Assembly: GCA_902779575.1 (NCBI GenBank)
Contig: CACZBW010000012.1
Coordinates: 105,178-169,177, forward strand
Direction: 5' to 3'
DNA length: 64,000 nucleotides
Origin: an uncultured Lachnospiraceae bacterium
GTDB lineage: Bacteria; Bacillota; Clostridia; Lachnospirales; Lachnospiraceae
Shown here: one piece after another, positions 26,493 through 36,100 of the stretch
Layout of the letters: every line of letters begins with the position of its first letter
Position numbering within the stretch: the first letter of the stretch is position 1
Position numbers and translations under genes: made by a program
The notes under the pieces: generated by a model
The model's database searches: none
Told to the model about the DNA's origin: nothing
What the model saw: the letters and a program-made list of their open reading frames with translations, nothing else

Positions 26493-26524
26493 AAAAAAAT
26501 CAGGAGCCCGGAGACTCCTGATTT
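26493..26524 (-). terminator. Terminator of ilvD-ilvB
   Basis: The minus strand reads AATCAGGAG-TCTCCGGG-CTCCTGATT followed by TTTTTC. It is about 100 bp after the ilvB stop, downstream of repeat copy 4. Confidence 0.88.
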
Positions 26525-26530
26525 TAAATC

Positions 26531-26592
26531 ACCAAAAAACCTGCGTTTATATGATTTTACAAACCATATTTCCGGCGTCGCTGTCATAACCT
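26531..26592 (-). repeat. Dispersed intergenic repeat, copy 4 (opposite orientation)
   Basis: Read on the minus strand it has the head TTATGACAGCGACGCCGGAA and core ATATGGTTTGTAAAATCATA. It sits between the ilvB stop and its terminator, so in this copy the family core is in the sense strand of the mRNA. Its plus-strand end GGCGTCGCTGTCATA matches the tail of copy 6. Confidence 0.6.
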
Positions 26593-26621
26593 GATTCCAG
26601 ATCGCAGGCGCACACCGGCAA

Positions 26622-28334
26622 TCAGATTTCGTCCTTTTTCTTGGTCCTGGCAGTGGAACGCTTTCCATCCAGGTCATCCTGGTCGAAGACCTCCGAGATC
26701 GCATGTCCCGCGGGAACCATCGGGAATACCTTGTCATCCTCGTCGATGATGCAGTCGATCAGAACCGGCCCGTTCAGCTCAAGCGCCTGGCGGAAAACCG
26801 TCTCAAACTCTTCCTTCTGCGTGACACGGAAAGCCGCGCAGCCCATCGCCTCCGCCAGCTTCACATAGTCCACCTTGTCGGAGAAAATGGTATGGGAATA
26901 GCGTCCGCCGTAAAACAGTTCCTGCCACTGATGCACCATCCCCAGCACATGGTTGTCCATAACCAGCTCGATGACCGGGATCTGATAGCGGGCGGCTGTG
27001 GCCAGTTCGTTCATGTTCATGCGCAGGCAGCCGTCTCCCGCCACATTGACGACGACCTTGTCCGGACGCCCTGTCTTGACGCCGATCGCGGCACCGAGAC
27101 CGTAGCCCATGGTTCCGAGGCCTCCCGATGTGAAGAGCTGATGGGGTTCCTTGTAGCGGAAATACTGGGCAGCCCACATCTGGTGCTGTCCGACTTCCGT
27201 GACGATTCTCGCGTCCCCGTCCGTCAGGCGGTAGATTTCTTCCATGATAAAGGGACCGCTCAGCCGGCTTCTGTCATATTTGAGCGGATGATTCTCGGAA
27301 ATGCTGAGGGATTCCGCGACCCACTGGCTGTGATCATTCTGTCCGATCATCGGGGTCAGACGTTTCAATACCTCTCTGACGTCGCCGATAATGCTGAGGT
27401 CCACACGGATATTCTTATTGATCTCCGCGGGATCGATATCGATCTGCAGAATCTTCGCGCCTTTCGCAAACTGCTTCGGATTTCCGATCACGCGGTCCGA
27501 GAAACGGGCGCCGATAACAACCAGCAGGTCGCTGTGGGAAACCGTCAGATTGGAAGCCTTGGTCCCGTGCATGCCCAGCATGCCCAGGTACAGTGGATCC
27601 TTCCCGTCGAAAGCGCCTTTCCCCATGAGGGAATCGCAGACCGGTGCCTGCAGCGCATAGACAAACTCTTTCAGTTCTTTCTGCGCGTTGGAAATGACCG
27701 CGCCTCCGCCCACGAAGACAACCGGTTTTCTGGCCTCCCGGATCATCCCGGCAGCCTGCTCCAGATCTTTTGTCCGGATGGAATCCGTAAAGGGCAGAAT
27801 CGGGGCCGGCTTTTTCGGCTCATACTCTGTCTGGTCTGCGGTGACATTTTTGGTAAGGTCGATCAGGACCGGGCCCGGGCGGCCTTCCTTCGCGATCCGG
27901 AAGGCTCTGCGGACCGTATCCGCCAGCTGATGAATATCCTTGACAATGAAATTGTGCTTGGTGATGGGCATGGTGATATCGTAGATATCCACCTCCTGGA
28001 AGGAATCCCTCCCGAGAAGGGAAATGCCCACATTGCAGGTGACCGCAACGATCGGGACGGAATCCATGTAGGCCGTCGCGATACCGGTAACCAGATTCGT
28101 GGCGCCCGGTCCGGAAGTCGCGAAGCACACGCCGACTTTCCCCGTAGCCCTGGCGTAGCCGTCAGCCGCATGGGAAGCGCCCTGTTCGTGGGAGGTCAGG
28201 ATATGCCGGATCTCCTTGTGCCTGTACAGCTCATCATAAACATTCAGGATCGCTCCGCCCGGATAGCCGAAAATGGTATCCACGCCCTGCTCCTTCAGAC
28301 ATTCAATCAGAATCTGTGAACCGTTCAGTTTCAT
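26622..28334 (-). CDS. ilvB: Acetolactate synthase large subunit
   Basis: This ThDP-dependent enzyme forms acetolactate or acetohydroxybutyrate for valine, leucine and isoleucine synthesis. The 570-residue protein has the N-terminal FGYPGGAILNVYDELYRH with the preceding EQG catalytic-glutamate segment (HILTSHEQGASHAADGYAR), FAD/regulatory middle domain, and the ThDP motif GDGCLRMNMNELATAARYQI near residue 440. It follows ilvD by 18 bp. No small regulatory subunit ilvN is adjacent: the operon terminates directly after ilvB, so the partner must be encoded elsewhere or the enzyme works alone. Confidence 0.96.
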   Translation of the reverse strand: MKLNGSQILIECLKEQGVDTIFGYPGGAILNVYDELYRHKEIRHILTSHEQGASHAADGYARATGKVGVCFATSGPGATNLVTGIATAYMDSVPIVAVTCNVGISLLGRDSFQEVDIYDITMPITKHNFIVKDIHQLADTVRRAFRIAKEGRPGPVLIDLTKNVTADQTEYEPKKPAPILPFTDSIRTKDLEQAAGMIREARKPVVFVGGGAVISNAQKELKEFVYALQAPVCDSLMGKGAFDGKDPLYLGMLGMHGTKASNLTVSHSDLLVVIGARFSDRVIGNPKQFAKGAKILQIDIDPAEINKNIRVDLSIIGDVREVLKRLTPMIGQNDHSQWVAESLSISENHPLKYDRSRLSGPFIMEEIYRLTDGDARIVTEVGQHQMWAAQYFRYKEPHQLFTSGGLGTMGYGLGAAIGVKTGRPDKVVVNVAGDGCLRMNMNELATAARYQIPVIELVMDNHVLGMVHQWQELFYGGRYSHTIFSDKVDYVKLAEAMGCAAFRVTQKEEFETVFRQALELNGPVLIDCIIDEDDKVFPMVPAGHAISEVFDQDDLDGKRSTARTKKKDEI

Positions 28335-28352
28335 ATAGGACCTCCGTGTATC

Positions 28353-30026
28353 TCAATCCTGTCCCGGCACTTTGAGTACCGCGCCGCGGTTTCCGCTGGT
28401 GACGAGAGCCGCGTAGCGGGCAAGATATCCGTCTGTGATCCTGGGTGTTCTCGGCGTCCACGCAGCCCTGCGCTCAGCAAGCTCCTCATCGGAAACTTTC
28501 AGCTCCAGCCTGTGATTCGGGATATCGATCAGGATCCTGTCTCCCTCTTCCACCAGCGCGATCGGGCCTCCTACTGCAGCTTCCGGCGACACGTGGCCGA
28601 TGGAAGCGCCCCTGGATGCGCCGGAGAACCGTCCGTCCGTGATCAGGGCCACCGTGCTGCCAAGGCCCATGCCCGCGATCGCAGAGGTCGGATTCAGCAT
28701 CTCTCTCATGCCGGGACCGCCCTTGGGTCCTTCATAGCGGATGACCACCACGTCGCCCGGATGAATCTGTCCGCCCAGAATCGCCTCGATGGCGTCCTCC
28801 TCGCAGTCGAAGACTCTCGCCGGTCCCTCGTGGACCATCATCTCCGGTACAACCGCGGATCTCTTTACGATTCCGGAATCCGGCGCAAGATTGCCTTTCA
28901 GCGCGGCAAGTCCGCCCGTCTCGGAATAGGGGTTCTCTAAAGGCCGGATAATCTCATGGTCGAGGTTCTCCGCATGGCTGATATTTTCTCCTACAGTCTT
29001 TCCGGTGCAGGTCATGCAGTCGAGATTCAGAAGGTTCTTCTTAGTCAGCTCCTTCATGACCGCATATACGCCGCCGGCTTCATTGAGCTCTTCCATATAA
29101 TGAGGACCTGCCGGCGCAAGATGGCAGAGATTCGGAGTGCGTTCGGATACTTCATTGGCGATATCCACGTCGATCTCGACGCCGGCCTCGTGGGCGATGG
29201 CCGGAAGATGCAGCATGGTATTGGTGGAGCAGCCCAGCGCCATATCGACTGTCAGCGCGTTCATGATCGACTCTTTCGTCATGATGTCGCGTGGACGGAT
29301 ATTCCGGCGCAGCAGCTCCATAACCTGCATGCCGGCCTGTTTCGCAAGACGGATCCTGTCGGAATAGACTGCCGGGATCGTACCGTTTCCGGACAGTCCC
29401 ATGCCGATTACTTCGGTCAGGCAGTTCATGCTGTTGGCCGTATACATGCCCGAGCAGCTTCCGCAGGTCGGACAGACTTTGCGCTCATATTCCAGCAGCT
29501 GTTCATCTGTAATCTTCCCTGCCGTATATTCTCCGACCGCCTCGAAAATGGAGGACAGGGATCTCTTTCTGCCGCCGACATGACCCGCAAGCATGGGGCC
29601 TCCGGATACGAATATGGTCGGAACGTTGATCCGGGCGGCCGCCATCAGAAGGCCGGGGACATTCTTGTCACAGTTGGGGATCATGACGAGAGCGTCAAAC
29701 TGATGGGCTTTTGCCATGCATTCGGTCGAGTCCGCAATCAGATCTCTTGTGACAAGAGAGTATTTCATCCCTTCATGTCCCATGGCGATGCCGTCGCAGA
29801 CAGCGATGGCCGGAAATACGCGCGGCACGCCTCCTGCCATGGCGACGCCCAGCTTAACGGCTTCCACAATCTTGTCAAGGTTCATATGCCCCGGGACAAT
29901 CTCATTATAGGAGCTCACGATGCCGACGAGGGGCTTTTCCAGCTCTTCGCGGGTGAATCCAAGCGCGTTGAACAGAGATCTGTGCGGAGCCTGCTGTACT
30001 CCGGTCTTTACTGCGTCACTTTTCAT
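28353..30026 (-). CDS. ilvD: Dihydroxy-acid dehydratase
   Basis: This Fe-S enzyme dehydrates dihydroxy-acids to the keto-acid precursors of valine and isoleucine. The 557-residue protein has the cluster cysteines in [14 protein letters not shown] and [19 protein letters not shown], and the C-terminal [20 protein letters not shown]. Two ATGs lie close together (30032 and 30026); AGGAGG at 30033-30039 is too close to the first, so 30026 is preferred. The leader contains a strong nested hairpin. It is the first gene of ilvD-ilvB, divergent from an Lrp-type regulator. Confidence 0.97.
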   Translation of the reverse strand: MKSDAVKTGVQQAPHRSLFNALGFTREELEKPLVGIVSSYNEIVPGHMNLDKIVEAVKLGVAMAGGVPRVFPAIAVCDGIAMGHEGMKYSLVTRDLIADSTECMAKAHQFDALVMIPNCDKNVPGLLMAAARINVPTIFVSGGPMLAGHVGGRKRSLSSIFEAVGEYTAGKITDEQLLEYERKVCPTCGSCSGMYTANSMNCLTEVIGMGLSGNGTIPAVYSDRIRLAKQAGMQVMELLRRNIRPRDIMTKESIMNALTVDMALGCSTNTMLHLPAIAHEAGVEIDVDIANEVSERTPNLCHLAPAGPHYMEELNEAGGVYAVMKELTKKNLLNLDCMTCTGKTVGENISHAENLDHEIIRPLENPYSETGGLAALKGNLAPDSGIVKRSAVVPEMMVHEGPARVFDCEEDAIEAILGGQIHPGDVVVIRYEGPKGGPGMREMLNPTSAIAGMGLGSTVALITDGRFSGASRGASIGHVSPEAAVGGPIALVEEGDRILIDIPNHRLELKVSDEELAERRAAWTPRTPRITDGYLARYAALVTSGNRGAVLKVPGQD

Positions 30027-30049
30027 ATTCATTCCTCCTGAATGGTTCT

Positions 30050-30109
30050 CATTCACAGGCCTCCCCCGCATCCGCCTGCGGGGCGTATCCGTTTTTCCGG
30101 CTGTGAATG
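30050..30109 (-). promoter_or_regulatory. Nested hairpin in the ilvD leader
   Basis: An outer perfect pair CATTCACAG / CTGTGAATG (30050-30058 and 30101-30109) encloses a perfect inner hairpin CCCCGCA-GGCGGA-TGCGGGG. It ends 11 bp before the ilvD ribosome binding site. No T-tract follows it, so control of translation or RNA stability is more likely than classical attenuation. Confidence 0.65.
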
Positions 30110-30190
30110 ATAGTCCTGACTGGTCTTTCCACAAATTATGACCATCTTAAAATAATTTTTTATTTTTTTCAACTAAAACTGAAAATATTA

Positions 30191-30199
30191 TGATATAAT
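30191..30199 (+). promoter_or_regulatory. Extended -10 promoter of the Lrp-type gene
   Basis: TGATATAAT at 30191-30199 is a perfect extended -10 element, with no good -35. The 157-bp leader that follows contains the dyad CTGATACA / TGTATCAG (about 30288-30325), a possible autoregulatory site. The whole 330-bp gap between ilvD and lrp holds these elements and A/T-rich promoter DNA. Confidence 0.6.
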
Positions 30200-30356
30200 A
30201 ACGAAGTGGTTCCAAAAATCTTAGGGACAGCAAAGAAAAAGCCCTTTTCCCGCTGCCTGCGCGGCGCGGCCCGGCTTCTTTGCCCGCGCTGATACACAGC
30301 CCTCTTTCTCAGGGATCCTGTATCAGAGCAAAAAAACAAAGGCAGGTAAAACCATT

Positions 30357-30812
30357 ATGGACAATCTTGATTTTCAGATTCTGACCGAGCTGAAACAGAA
30401 CGCGAGACAGACCGCATCCGATATCAGTAAAACCATCCATCTGTCCGTATCCACCGTCATTGAGCGCATCAAGAAGATGGAGAAGTCGGGCCTGATCCAG
30501 TCCTATACCGTCATAACAGACGATTCCAAGCTGGGGAACGACATCACGGTCCTGATGGAGATCGGCATGGAGCATCCGCGCTATAACGACGAATTCATCA
30601 GCCAGGTCAATCTGGATCCCAACATCATCGCCTGCTACTATCTCACAGGCGAATTCGATTTTATGCTTAAGATCTGCTGCCGCTCGTCGGATCATCTGGA
30701 ACAGATCCACAACCGGATCAAGGATTATCCGGGCGTCCGGCTTACCAGAACCCATTATGTACTGCGAACCGTCAAGAATATTCACTCCTCCGGCTTCGAA
30801 ACGGAGCGCTGA
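30357..30812 (+). CDS. Lrp/AsnC family transcriptional regulator
   Basis: This 151-residue protein has an N-terminal winged helix (DFQILTELKQNARQTASDIS, recognition region SVSTVIERIKKMEKSGLI) and a C-terminal RAM/ACT-like ligand domain (about residues 65-145) that usually binds amino acids and drives oligomerisation. Its divergent placement next to ilvD-ilvB, with serC-serA nearby, suggests it senses an amino acid and controls these genes; that is inference from position. A bidirectional terminator follows, shared with yajC. Confidence 0.9.
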   Translation: MDNLDFQILTELKQNARQTASDISKTIHLSVSTVIERIKKMEKSGLIQSYTVITDDSKLGNDITVLMEIGMEHPRYNDEFISQVNLDPNIIACYYLTGEFDFMLKICCRSSDHLEQIHNRIKDYPGVRLTRTHYVLRTVKNIHSSGFETER

Positions 30813-30845
30813 GAGCGGATTTCTTTCTGACACAAGCCCTGACAA

Positions 30846-30875
30846 AAAGGCTGCCATCCTTATGGCAGCCTTTCT
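30846..30875. terminator. Bidirectional terminator between lrp-type gene and yajC
   Basis: AGGCTGCCAT-CCTT-ATGGCAGCCT is a perfect 10-bp stem with T-rich ends on both strands (TTTCTG on plus, TTTTTG on minus), between two convergent genes. Confidence 0.88.
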
Positions 30876-30982
30876 GTTGTCTTCATTCATCATCGCAGGA
30901 TACCTGCGGCTACAGCCGTGAATGGATGCATGTCCAGACAGCATTCCGCAGCCGCGCTTCCGGTCTTCTTCCGTTTTCTGTC

Positions 30983-31318
30983 TTATTTGCCGGAAGAAGC
31001 TTCTGCCGCGCCGTCGGAAGCCTTCTCGATCTCCGCGATCGCGGTTTTTCTCATCGGGATCCGGCAGTTTTTGTTGTTGCCGAATTCAACGATGCAGTCA
31101 TCCTCGGATACGGAGATAACGATTCCGTAAAAGCCGCTGGTCGTAACGACGACGTCCCCTACTTCCATCTGGGAAAGCATGGCGCTCAGCCTTTTCTGTT
31201 CCTTCTTCTGCGGCCTGATCGCGAAGAAATACATGGCGCCAAAGATAATCGCCACATAGGCAATCATCATGATCATCCCGCCGCCTGCCGCGGCCGCGCC
31301 TGCTTCAAGTAAGCTCAT
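30983..31318 (-). CDS. yajC: YajC family preprotein translocase subunit
   Basis: It is a small accessory membrane protein of the Sec-SecDF complex. The 111-residue protein has a single N-terminal transmembrane helix (MIMMIAYVAIIFGAMYFF), then the family motif RPQKKEQKRL and a soluble domain with VGDVVVTTSGFYGIVISV. An AGGAGG site precedes the ATG. It sits 175 bp after tgt, and the tgt-yajC order is widely conserved in bacteria. Confidence 0.95.
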   Translation of the reverse strand: MSLLEAGAAAAGGGMIMMIAYVAIIFGAMYFFAIRPQKKEQKRLSAMLSQMEVGDVVVTTSGFYGIVISVSEDDCIVEFGNNKNCRIPMRKTAIAEIEKASDGAAEASSGK

Positions 31319-31493
31319 ATTCTGTTCCTCCTGATTTTTCTGAAGAAAATACCTTTCTAATAATACACACTTTTACCGCTGCAGGCAAGCGCTTTCTCAG
31401 CCCGCCTCCGGCCTGCTTTCTCTCTGTCCCTGCAAATGGATGTTTCCCGCTCTCCGGATCCCTGCTTCTTCCCCCGCCTGCTGCCGGCTTCGC

Positions 31494-32639
31494 TCAGTCT
31501 TCGCTTCCGGACTCGTATCTCCTCATCCAGTCTCTGCGGAAGGCTTCATAGCGGTGTTCTTCGATCGCCCCGCGGATCTCTTCCATCAGGTGATTGTAGA
31601 AATACAGGTTGTGAAGGACGCAGAGCCTCATGCCCAGCATCTCCTTCGCCTTGAACAGGTGATGGATATAAGCCCTGGTATAGCTTCTGCATGCGGGACA
31701 GCCGCAGCCTTCCTCGATGGGCCTTTCATCGAAGGTATATTTCGCGTTAAAGAGATTGATCTTGCCGCGGTGGGTATATACGTGCCCGTGGCGGCCGTTT
31801 CTGGAGGGATAGACACAGTCGAAGAAATCGACGCCTCTGTAAACGCCCTCCACGATATTGACGGGAGTTCCCACGCCCATCAGATAAACCGGCTTGTTCT
31901 GCGGAAGGTGGGGGACTGTCACGTCGAGAATATGGTACATCTCCTCATGGGTCTCGCCGACCGCAAGGCCTCCGACCGCGTATCCGTCAAGGTCCAGTTC
32001 CGCGATGCGGTCCGCGTGGCTGATCCGGATATCCTCGTAGACGGCGCCCTGGTTGATCCCGAAGAGCATCTGTTCCCGGTTGATCGTATCCTCCAGACTG
32101 TTGAGCCTTCTCATCTCATCCCTGCAGCGGACCAGCCAGCGGAAGGTCCGGTCGGCGGACTTCTCCACATAATCCCGTTCCGCCCTGGCGGAAGGACACT
32201 CATCGAAGGCCATGGCGATCGTGGACGCCAGATTCGACTGGATCTGCATGGACTGCTCCGGCCCCATAAAGATGATCCGGCCGTCCACATGAGAATGGAA
32301 GGTGACTCCCTCTTCCTTAATCTTACGAAGGGAAGCCAGGGAGAAAACCTGGAATCCGCCGGAATCCGTCAGGATCGGCCTGTCCCAGTTCATAAGCCTG
32401 TGAAGGCCTCCCAGCTTCTTAACTGCCTCATCTCCCGTGCGCACGTGCATATGGTAAGTGTTCGACAGCTCGATCTGGGTTCCGATCTCACGCAGATCAT
32501 CCGTGGAAACGGCACCCTTTATGGCTGCCGCGGTTCCCACATTCATAAAAACCGGGGTCTGCACCGTACCGTGAACCGTCTCCAGCTGACCCCTCTTCGC
32601 TCTTCCGTCTGTTGTAATCAGAGTATATTTCCCGCTCAA
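31494..32639 (-). CDS. tgt: Queuine / preQ1 tRNA-guanine transglycosylase
   Basis: It exchanges G34 in GUN anticodons for preQ1 (or queuine), the entry step of tRNA queuosine modification. The 381-residue protein has the catalytic aspartates in LTDSGGFQVFSLASLR and DCVYPSRNGRHG, and the zinc site CGCPACRSYTRAYIHHLF. The initiation codon appears to be TTG, with GGAG eight bases upstream. A possible extended -10 promoter (TGGTATAAG) lies near 32698-32706 on the minus strand. queA and queH, elsewhere in the window, complete the later steps of the pathway. Confidence 0.96.
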   Translation of the reverse strand: MSGKYTLITTDGRAKRGQLETVHGTVQTPVFMNVGTAAAIKGAVSTDDLREIGTQIELSNTYHMHVRTGDEAVKKLGGLHRLMNWDRPILTDSGGFQVFSLASLRKIKEEGVTFHSHVDGRIIFMGPEQSMQIQSNLASTIAMAFDECPSARAERDYVEKSADRTFRWLVRCRDEMRRLNSLEDTINREQMLFGINQGAVYEDIRISHADRIAELDLDGYAVGGLAVGETHEEMYHILDVTVPHLPQNKPVYLMGVGTPVNIVEGVYRGVDFFDCVYPSRNGRHGHVYTHRGKINLFNAKYTFDERPIEEGCGCPACRSYTRAYIHHLFKAKEMLGMRLCVLHNLYFYNHLMEEIRGAIEEHRYEAFRRDWMRRYESGSED

Positions 32640-32865
32640 TTTATCCGCTCCGTATCTCTTTTCATATTCCCGGCCCGCAAAAACGGCCGTTGTTTCATCT
32701 TATACCACAGGCGCACCCTTGTCCAGAAAAATCACTCCGGAATCTCCTGAAAAGAACCGGATCCGCACGCTTCAGGTGCTTTCCTGAGCCGCAGTAAGAT
32801 GCATCTGACGGACAAAAGCCCATAAAGCCCGTTTAAATTGTGCAAAATTTACCGTTCCGAACTGT

Positions 32866-32894
32866 TTGAATTCCTGCCTGCTTAGAGTTATACT
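32866..32894 (+). promoter_or_regulatory. Promoter of the dehydratase-activase gene
   Basis: TTGAAT (32866-32871), a 17-bp spacer and TATACT (32889-32894) precede a leader of about 230 nt. That leader has the hairpin TTCCGG-CACTGTGT-CCGGAA near 32993-33012 and no ORF with a ribosome binding site. The rest of the 491-bp gap back to tgt shows nothing recognisable apart from a possible tgt promoter. Confidence 0.72.
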
Positions 32895-33130
32895 AAATAA
32901 ATCTGCGGGCATTAAAGACGGTAATCATTTCCGGAGAATTCCTTAACCGGACGGATCATTGTCCCGTCTCAGGCTGTTTCAGAATAAAAGCGTTCCGGCA
33001 CTGTGTCCGGAAAGCGCAGCGCCCGTTATATATGTCAAAACTCGCCGCGTAACCCTGAATGAAATCACGGATTATGCGCGATGAAGAATAAATTTTCCTG
33101 CCCATGCGGGTTAAGGAGGAGAACTGATCT

Positions 33131-36100
33131 ATGCCACATGACACAATTTACTCTCTCGGAATTGATATTGGCTCTACAACAGTAAAAGTTGCCCTGCTTG
33201 ATTCTGAAAAGCATCTGCTGTTTTCCGATTACAGAAGGCATTTTGCCGATATTCAGGGCACTCTGGCCGATCTGATCCAGGAAGCGCGAGACAAAACCGG
33301 CCCCCTGACCGTCTGCCCGGTCATTACCGGATCCGGCGGACTGACACTTGCCGGCAACATGCAGGTTCCTTTTGTACAGGAGGTCATCGCGGTATCTTCC
33401 GCACTGCAGCTTTTCGCCCCCCAGACGGACGTCGCCATCGAACTGGGCGGCGAGGACGCGAAGATCATCTATTTCCAGGGCGGTTCCATCGAACAGCGCA
33501 TGAACGGTACCTGCGCGGGAGGAACCGGATCCTTTATCGACCAGATGGCGTCCCTGCTTCAGACTGACGTGACGGGGCTGAACGAATACGCGAAGGAGTA
33601 TAAGTCTCTGTACACCATCGCCGCCAGGTGCGGCGTTTTTGCCAAATCCGACATCCAGCCCCTGATTAATGACGGGGCGACCAAGGAAGACCTGTCCGCC
33701 TCCATTTTCCAGGCGGTCGTCAACCAGACAATCTCAGGCCTCGCCTGCGGACGTCCGATCCGCGGACATGTCGCCTTCCTCGGAGGTCCCCTGCATTTCC
33801 TGAGTGAGCTTCGCCAGGCTTTCGTGCGGACCCTGAACCTGGACGGCGAACACGCCATCATGCCGGAGAATTCCCACCTGTTCGCCGCCATCGGATCGGC
33901 GCTCAACAGCAAAGAAGAGGTGCACGCCGGACTGGATGAACTGATTGCGAAGCTCAGACACGGCATCCGGATTGAATTCGAAGTTCCCAGAATGGAGCCC
34001 CTCTTCCCTTCCCGGGAGGAATACGATGATTTTATTCAGAGACAGAGCCGCTATAAAGTAAAGACCGCGGATCTGAAGAGCTACAGCGGGAACTGCTACC
34101 TCGGAATCGACGCCGGTTCCACCACCACCAAGGCCGCTCTGGTCTCGGAGGACGGTTCCCTGCTCTATTCCTTCTACAGCAACAACAACGGCAGTCCGCT
34201 GAAGACGGCGATCTCAGCGGTTCAGGAGATCTATTCCCTGATGCCGGACAGCGCCAGGATCGTCTACTCCTGCTCCACCGGCTACGGGGAGGCGCTTATG
34301 AAGGCGGCTCTGATGCTGGACGAGGGCGAGGTGGAAACGATCGCGCATTATTACGCCGCCTCTTTCTTTGATCCGGAGGTCGACTGCATCCTGGATATTG
34401 GCGGCCAGGATATGAAATGCATCAAGATCCGCGACCACGCGGTGGATTCCGTACAGCTGAACGAAGCCTGCTCCTCCGGCTGCGGTTCTTTCATAGAAAC
34501 CTTCGCGAAATCCCTGAACTATTCGGTCCGGGACTTTGCAAAAGCGGCGCTGTTCGCGGAGCATCCCTTTGATCTGGGTACCCGCTGCACGGTGTTCATG
34601 AACTCCAAAGTAAAGCAGGCCCAGAAGGAAGGCGCGACAGTAGAGGACATCTCCGCGGGCCTTTCCTATTCCGTGATCAAGAATGCCCTTTATAAAGTCA
34701 TAAAAGTCTCTGACGCGGCGGAACTTGGAAAACATATCGTCGTACAGGGCGGTACTTTCTACAATGACGGCGTTCTGCGAGCTTTCGAAAAGATCGCAGG
34801 CTGCGAGGCCATCCGGCCGGATATAGCCGGAATCATGGGCGCCTTCGGGGCCGGCCTGATCGCGCGGGAGCGCTATGCCCAGGAAGGTCAGCCGAAGACC
34901 GGCATGCTCTCCATCGAGCAGATCAATTCCCTGCAGTACACGACTCACAACTCCAAGTGCCAGGGCTGTACCAACCACTGCCGTCTTACCATCAACCGCT
35001 TCTCCGGCGGCCGCCAGTTCATCAGCGGCAACCGCTGCGAGCGCGGCATCGGAAAGAAGCGCAATGCGGACAACCTGCCCAACCTTTACGATTTTAAAAA
35101 CAAACTGATCTTCCGGCGCGAGTCTCTCCCGGAGGACGAAGCGGACCGCGGCATAATCGGGATTCCGCGCGTGCTGAATATGTATGAACTGTATCCTTTC
35201 TGGCATACGTTCTTCACAAAGCTCCGCTACAGGGTCATCCTGTCCCCGGCCTCTTCCCATAAGCTCTATGAACTCGGGATCGAGTCCATCCCCTCCGAGT
35301 CGGAATGCTATCCGGCCAAGATTGCCCACGGGCACATCGAATGGCTGATCCACCAGGGGATTAAAACCATCTTCTATCCCTGCATCCCGTATGAGCGGAA
35401 GGAATTCAGGAATGCCGGCAATCATTATGACTGCCCCATCGTTACTTCCTACCCGATGAATATCAAAAACAATGTGGAGAACCTGAGGGAACAGAAGGTG
35501 GAATTCCTCTGCCCCTTCGTCGCCTTCACGGACGAGAATACGGTTACCAGCCAGCTGATCAGCCTCTTTAAAGAGATTCCTTCGCGGGAAGTCCGCACGG
35601 CCGCCGCCGAAGCATGGAAGGAACTCTCCTCCGTCCGGCAGGCCATCTATGCGGAGGGAAAACGCGTCCTCGACTATCTGCAAAAGAGCGGAAAACACGG
35701 GATTGTCCTGGCGGGCCGCCCCTATCATATCGACCCTGAGATCAACCACGGAATTCCGGAGCTGATCAATTCCTGCGGCATGGCGGTCCTCAGCGAGGAT
35801 TCCATATCGGACCTTGGGGAGATTGAGCGTCCCCTGATCGTACTGGACCAGTGGATGTACCATACAAGGCTTTACGCTGCCGCGGAATATGTGAAGCTGC
35901 GCGAAGACCTGGACCTGATCCAGCTCAACTCCTTCGGCTGCGGCGTGGACGCCGTGACGACCGACGAGGTGGATGACATTCTGTCCGGATCAGGCAAGAT
36001 CTATACCTGCCTGAAGATCGACGAAGTGAGCAACCTGGGGGCCGCCCGGATCCGGATTCGCTCCCTGATCGCCGCCATCCGCATCCGCAATGCGAACAAA

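Noticed and set aside
34214-35863. A 549-codon minus-strand frame inside the activase gene
   Set aside because: It is antisense to a well-recognised protein with continuous family motifs; no start signal is seen.
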